NCBI GenBank assembly: GCA_002720535.1
Contig: PBIU01000003.1
Span: 474,874 to 483,995, forward strand
Reading direction: 5' to 3'
Length of the DNA: 9,122 nucleotides
DNA from: Candidatus Pelagibacterales bacterium
GTDB lineage: Bacteria > Pseudomonadota > Alphaproteobacteria > TMED109
The notes beneath the pieces are model-generated. The model saw only the letters and a list, made by a program, of their open reading frames with translations, made no database searches and was not told the DNA's origin. Position 1 is the stretch's first letter; the number at the start of each line of letters is the position of its first letter. Shown piece after piece: positions 6,320-9,122 of this stretch. Both the position numbers and the translations under genes were made by a program.

Positions 6320-6664
6320 TTGCCAAAAATAATTTTTCAACATAATGATAAAGAAATTTTAATTAACGAGAAAAGTAATAACTTAACTATATTAGAAATA
6401 GCTCATAATAATGGAATTGATATAGAAGGGGCGTGTGAAGGTTCTCTTGCTTGCTCTACTTGTCATATTATAGTAGATAAAGATTGGTACAATAGATTAG
6501 AAGAACCAAGTTGGGATGAAGAAGATATGTTAGACTTAGCTACTGGGCTGACAGTAACTTCAAGGCTAGGTTGCCAGATAGTACTATCAGAAAAATTAGA
6601 TGGCTTAAAAGTATCTTTACCATCTAACAATAATGATATCCGTTTAAATAAAAATAAATATTAA
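6320..6664 (+). CDS. fdx: ISC-type [2Fe-2S] ferredoxin (adrenodoxin-like)
   Basis: This is a 114-residue electron carrier of the adrenodoxin/ISC ferredoxin class. Four cluster-binding cysteines are at 39, 45, 48 and 85, giving C-x5-C-x2-C-x36-C, the spacing of adrenodoxin. They sit in the characteristic EGACEGSLACSTCH and SRLGCQI segments. The acidic stretch EEPSWDEEDMLDLA (61-74) is the usual partner-binding face of this class. ISC ferredoxins supply electrons for Fe-S cluster assembly by IscS-type machinery, which fits its place 14 bp after the iscS-like gene. The start is TTG at 6320, chosen because AAAGGA lies 7 nt upstream and because MPKI is the usual beginning of the family. No ATG fits. 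It is followed after 10 bp by the dehalogenase-like gene. Confidence 0.94.
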   Translation: MPKIIFQHNDKEILINEKSNNLTILEIAHNNGIDIEGACEGSLACSTCHIIVDKDWYNRLEEPSWDEEDMLDLATGLTVTSRLGCQIVLSEKLDGLKVSLPSNNNDIRLNKNKY

Positions 6665-6674
6665 TTGAGGTAAG

Positions 6675-7655
6675 ATGAAAAAAATACACACTTCTGATAT
6701 TGAAAAATTATCAAATTTACCAGATTTTCCATACGAAGCTAAGTATGAAAAGAATATAACAGGCTTTGAACAATATAAAGATATGAGAATGGCTTATATA
6801 GATGCGGGCAACCAAGATTCAGATATAACTTTTTTACTTTTACATGGCTCGCCAACATGGTCTTATATGTGGAGGCATTTTATAAAAGAAATTGAAAAAT
6901 TAAATTATAGAGCTGTAGCTTTTGATATGCCAGGTTTTGGAAGGTCTGATAAGCCTCTTGATGAAGAAGCTTATACATTTAATTCCTTAAGAGATTCTCT
7001 AATTTGTATGATAAATAGGTTGGAACTAAAAAATATTGTTTTAGTAGTTCATGAATGGGGAGGCTTCCTTGGTTTAACTATACCAATGGATATGCCAGAT
7101 TTATTTGATGGAATAATAGTTCACAATACGACATTAGCTACAGGGAATAACTTAATGTCTGATAGTTATACTGATTGGAGGCAATATATTAAAGATAATC
7201 CAGATTTAAATGTTAGGGCCATAATGGCTAGAACTAATAAAATACTTAATCTAAAAGAGTGTAATAATTATCATGCGCCTTTTGACAATTATGATAGTAA
7301 AGTTGCTCTTAGAGTTATGCCTAAAATATTTCCAAATAATCAAAAAAAAGAAGGTGCAGAAATATCACAAAAAGCACAGGATTGGTTTAGTAATGAATTT
7401 GATGGCTTAGCGCTATCTATTTCTGGAATGAGAGACCCTTTGTTCCCTCAAGATGCATTAAATAGATTTTTTAATTCAATAAATGGGATAAATAAACTTC
7501 CGGGAGTAGACAATGCTGGACATTTTTTACCTGAATGGGCTATGGAATATGGAGAAGGCTTAATTAATAAATATATGCAATTAAGAGAAAAATTTCTTCT
7601 TGAAAAAGAAAATAATGAAGAAAATATCGATGAAGATAATTTAAACAATGTCTAA
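6675..7655 (+). CDS. Haloalkane dehalogenase-like alpha/beta hydrolase with Glu as putative nucleophile
   Basis: The 326-residue protein resembles subfamily-I haloalkane dehalogenases (DhlA-like), which cleave carbon-halogen bonds through an aspartyl ester intermediate. Visible are the oxyanion motif HGSPTWSYMWR (57-67), FDMPGFGRSDKP (83-94), the nucleophile elbow VHEWGGFLGL (125-134), Asp254 in SGMRDPLF and His283 in NAGHFLPEW. By a recalled alignment with DhlA, Trp128 and Trp168 match its two halide-binding tryptophans, and ten cap residues present in DhlA are absent. At 127, where the family has the nucleophilic Asp, the codon is GAA (Glu). The enzyme may therefore be inactive as a dehalogenase or have another role. 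An acidic 24-residue tail follows the fold. There is no signal peptide. GAGG precedes the ATG, and the end overlaps mnmA by 8 bp, so it is part of the operon. Family call is firm, substrate unknown. Confidence 0.88.
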   Translation: MKKIHTSDIEKLSNLPDFPYEAKYEKNITGFEQYKDMRMAYIDAGNQDSDITFLLLHGSPTWSYMWRHFIKEIEKLNYRAVAFDMPGFGRSDKPLDEEAYTFNSLRDSLICMINRLELKNIVLVVHEWGGFLGLTIPMDMPDLFDGIIVHNTTLATGNNLMSDSYTDWRQYIKDNPDLNVRAIMARTNKILNLKECNNYHAPFDNYDSKVALRVMPKIFPNNQKKEGAEISQKAQDWFSNEFDGLALSISGMRDPLFPQDALNRFFNSINGINKLPGVDNAGHFLPEWAMEYGEGLINKYMQLREKFLLEKENNEENIDEDNLNNV

Positions 7656-8763
7656 TAATAAAAAAATACAAAAAGTAGCAGTTGCTATGTCTGGAGGAGT
7701 AGATAGTTCTGTAGCAGCAGCTATGATGGTAGAAAAAGGTTATGAAGTTATAGGTTTAACTATGCAGTTATATGATAGTGGAAGAGTAACTTCATCAGGT
7801 AGTAAAACTTGTTGTGCAGGACAAGATATATATGATGCAAAAAGAGTTTCAGATAAGCTTGGAATAAAGCATTATACATTAGATTATGAAAGACGTTTTT
7901 TAGATAATGTAATTAAAGATTTCGCAGATAGTTACGCTAAAGGTATTACACCTATTCCATGTATTCGTTGTAATCAAAAAATGAAATTTAGAGATTTATT
8001 GAATACTTCTTTGGATTTAGGGGCTGATTTTTTAGTAACAGGTCACTATGCAAGTATAAAAGGAAAAGGCAATGATATAGGCCTTTACAGAGCGAGAGAT
8101 ATATCTAGAGATCAAAGCTATTTTCTTTTTGCTACTCCAAATGAAGTACTAAATAATATTATTTTCCCTTTAGGAGACCTCTCAAAAAAAGAGACAAGAG
8201 ATTATGCAAAAAAAATGAATTTAGCTATATCAGATAAACCTGAATCTCAGGATATTTGTTTTGTACAGTCCACAGCAAAACGAGGTTATAGAGAAGTTGT
8301 GCAAAAGTTACGACCGGATGTTAAAAAGTCAGGAGATATAATTCATGTTAATGGAAAAGTAATGGGTAAGCATGATGGTCTAGACTCCTTTACAGTTGGT
8401 CAGAGGAGAGGTTTAGGAGTAATATCAGATGATGGCACACCTTTATATGTAACAAAAATAGATTCTAAAGAGAATAAAATATATGTAGGTTCAGAACGTG
8501 ATATGGAAATTAAAAAATTTAACATTTCAGAGATAACATGGGTAGATAAAAATATTGAGGAAACAAGCTTTATTGGAGATATTGACGTTCAATTAAGTTC
8601 TGAGCATATTACGCAGAAAGCTGATATTTCTTTATTAAATTCTGGCGAGGCGATTGTTTCTTTGAAAGAACCTAATTATAGAGTTGCACCAGGGCAAGCT
8701 TGTGTAGCTTATGACAATGATAGAATTTTAGGTGGTGGATGGATATCTGGTAATTTATCTTAA
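7648..8763 (+). CDS. mnmA: tRNA-specific 2-thiouridylase MnmA
   Basis: The 371-residue enzyme adenylates and then thiolates the C2 of wobble uridine U34 in tRNA-Lys, -Glu and -Gln, using sulfur that begins at a cysteine desulfurase. The N-terminal PP-loop SGGVDSS (15-21) binds ATP. TPIPCIRCNQKMKF (101-114) contains catalytic Cys105, GHYA is at 132-135, DQSYFLF at 155-161, and Cys204 in SQDICFV is the persulfide-carrying cysteine. The C-terminal beta-barrel part contains TVGQRRGLGV and GQACVAYDNDRILGGGWI, both normal for the family. Length matches bacterial MnmA. The ATG at 7648 lies inside the end of the dehalogenase-like gene (8-bp overlap), with only a weak GAAGAT-like site ahead of it, so it probably relies on translational coupling. 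Its position behind two desulfurases and a ferredoxin supports use of their sulfur. Confidence 0.97.
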   Translation: MSNNKKIQKVAVAMSGGVDSSVAAAMMVEKGYEVIGLTMQLYDSGRVTSSGSKTCCAGQDIYDAKRVSDKLGIKHYTLDYERRFLDNVIKDFADSYAKGITPIPCIRCNQKMKFRDLLNTSLDLGADFLVTGHYASIKGKGNDIGLYRARDISRDQSYFLFATPNEVLNNIIFPLGDLSKKETRDYAKKMNLAISDKPESQDICFVQSTAKRGYREVVQKLRPDVKKSGDIIHVNGKVMGKHDGLDSFTVGQRRGLGVISDDGTPLYVTKIDSKENKIYVGSERDMEIKKFNISEITWVDKNIEETSFIGDIDVQLSSEHITQKADISLLNSGEAIVSLKEPNYRVAPGQACVAYDNDRILGGGWISGNLS

Positions 8764-8781
8764 TGGTAAAAAGATAATATC

Positions 8782-9122
8782 ATGCAAACTAAAAAGAATA
8801 GATCAGTACTTAATGGTATAGGCTTAATGATAATCGCTACTATGCTTTTTTCGATTATGCATGCAACAATTAAGCATATGTCATCAAGTATGCATCCTTT
8901 TGAAATAGCCTTTTTTAGAAATTTATTTGGCTTAATTGTAATTGCGCCATGGTTTATTAAATATGGTTTAGAACCATTAAAGACTAAAAAGATTAAATTA
9001 CATATGGCTCGTTCATTTTTTAATGTAATAGCTATGTTATCTTTTTTTTACTCATTAAGTATAACGCCATTAGCAGACGTTGCTTCCTTAGCATTCACCG
9101 CACCATTATTTGCTAGTATTTT
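8782..9122 (+). CDS. EamA/DMT-superfamily transporter, N-terminal part (runs off the window)
   Basis: The first 113 codons of an integral membrane protein are visible, open to the window edge. Hydrophobic segments at about 11-30 (GIGLMIIATMLFSIMHATIK), 45-62 (with RNLFGLIVIAPWF) and 80-112 alternate with basic loops. The FEIAFFRNLFG, ARSFFNVIAMLSFFYSL and ITPLADVASLAFTAPLF pieces are typical of the first EamA repeat in 10-TM drug/metabolite transporters. Substrate cannot be deduced from this part; this superfamily exports amino acids, nucleotides and other small metabolites. The ATG at 8782 follows the mnmA stop by 18 bp with an A-rich AAAAAGAT stretch in place of a clear Shine-Dalgarno. It is probably co-transcribed with mnmA, though a link to sulfur metabolism is not shown. 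Confidence 0.88.
   Translation, partial: MQTKKNRSVLNGIGLMIIATMLFSIMHATIKHMSSSMHPFEIAFFRNLFGLIVIAPWFIKYGLEPLKTKKIKLHMARSFFNVIAMLSFFYSLSITPLADVASLAFTAPLFASI

Noticed and set aside
7448..7648. 66-codon open frame on the minus strand
   Set aside because: It is antisense to the C-terminal part of the dehalogenase-like gene, including its catalytic His; it is low-complexity and Ser/Phe-rich, with no recognisable domain.
6675..7655. Epoxide hydrolase instead of dehalogenase relative
   Set aside because: The Trp right after the nucleophile position is also seen in epoxide hydrolases, but the HGSPTWSYMWR, SDKP and LGLTIPM segments and the second Trp fit the DhlA-like group better.
8763..8777. ATG overlapping the mnmA stop (TAATG)
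   Set aside because: It leads to a TAA after four codons. The EamA-type protein clearly begins at the ATG at 8782.
1..9122. CRISPR array, insertion sequence, prophage or defence system
   Set aside because: No regularly spaced repeats, transposase, integrase or nuclease-like genes were seen; nearly all the sequence is explained by housekeeping-type genes.

Overview
The window is AT-rich, gene-dense DNA (about 30% G+C by eye; not counted in full). It has very short intergenic gaps and overlapping reading frames. The proteins look alphaproteobacterial: a TyrRS with HVGS and KMGKT signatures, a short serine acetyltransferase next to tandem cysteine desulfurases, and a divergent anmK/tyrS pair beside an AsmA/YhdP-like gene. 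I infer a streamlined, low-GC, probably marine alphaproteobacterium, Rhodospirillales-like or from an AEGEAN-169/SAR11-type lineage. This comes from recalled protein resemblance and composition, not from a search.

Layout. Positions 1-219 hold the 3' end of an AsmA/DUF3971-like envelope protein gene, which converges on tyrS (224-1495, minus). tyrS is divergent from anmK (1544-2674, plus) across 48 bp. anmK converges on an alpha/beta-hydrolase gene (2671-3309, minus), and one TTAA provides both stop codons. A 169-bp divergent control region (3310-3478) carries a perfect 21-bp palindrome and a second, longer-looped inverted repeat built from related half-sites. A plus-strand cluster runs from there to the window end: cysE (3479-3985), a NifS-like desulfurase (4033-5148), an IscS-like desulfurase (5148-6305), an ISC-type [2Fe-2S] ferredoxin (6320-6664), a haloalkane-dehalogenase-like hydrolase (6675-7655), mnmA (7648-8763) and the start of an EamA-family transporter (8782 to the edge).

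How the genes fit together. The plus-strand cluster reads as a sulfur-handling unit. CysE makes O-acetylserine for cysteine synthesis, the two desulfurases release sulfur from cysteine, the ferredoxin can supply electrons for Fe-S assembly, and MnmA uses relayed sulfur to thiolate tRNA wobble uridine. No iscR, iscU, iscA, hscA or hscB is present inside the cluster, and the IscS-like protein ends about where the IscU-docking tail would normally follow. The odd member is the dehalogenase-like protein. It sits between ferredoxin and mnmA and keeps both halide-binding tryptophans by my alignment, but has Glu where the family's nucleophilic Asp should be.

No mobile element, CRISPR array, tRNA or rRNA was seen. 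The most interesting points are the Asp-to-Glu change in an operon-embedded dehalogenase relative, the scaffold-less desulfurase pair, and the palindromic control region in front of cysE.
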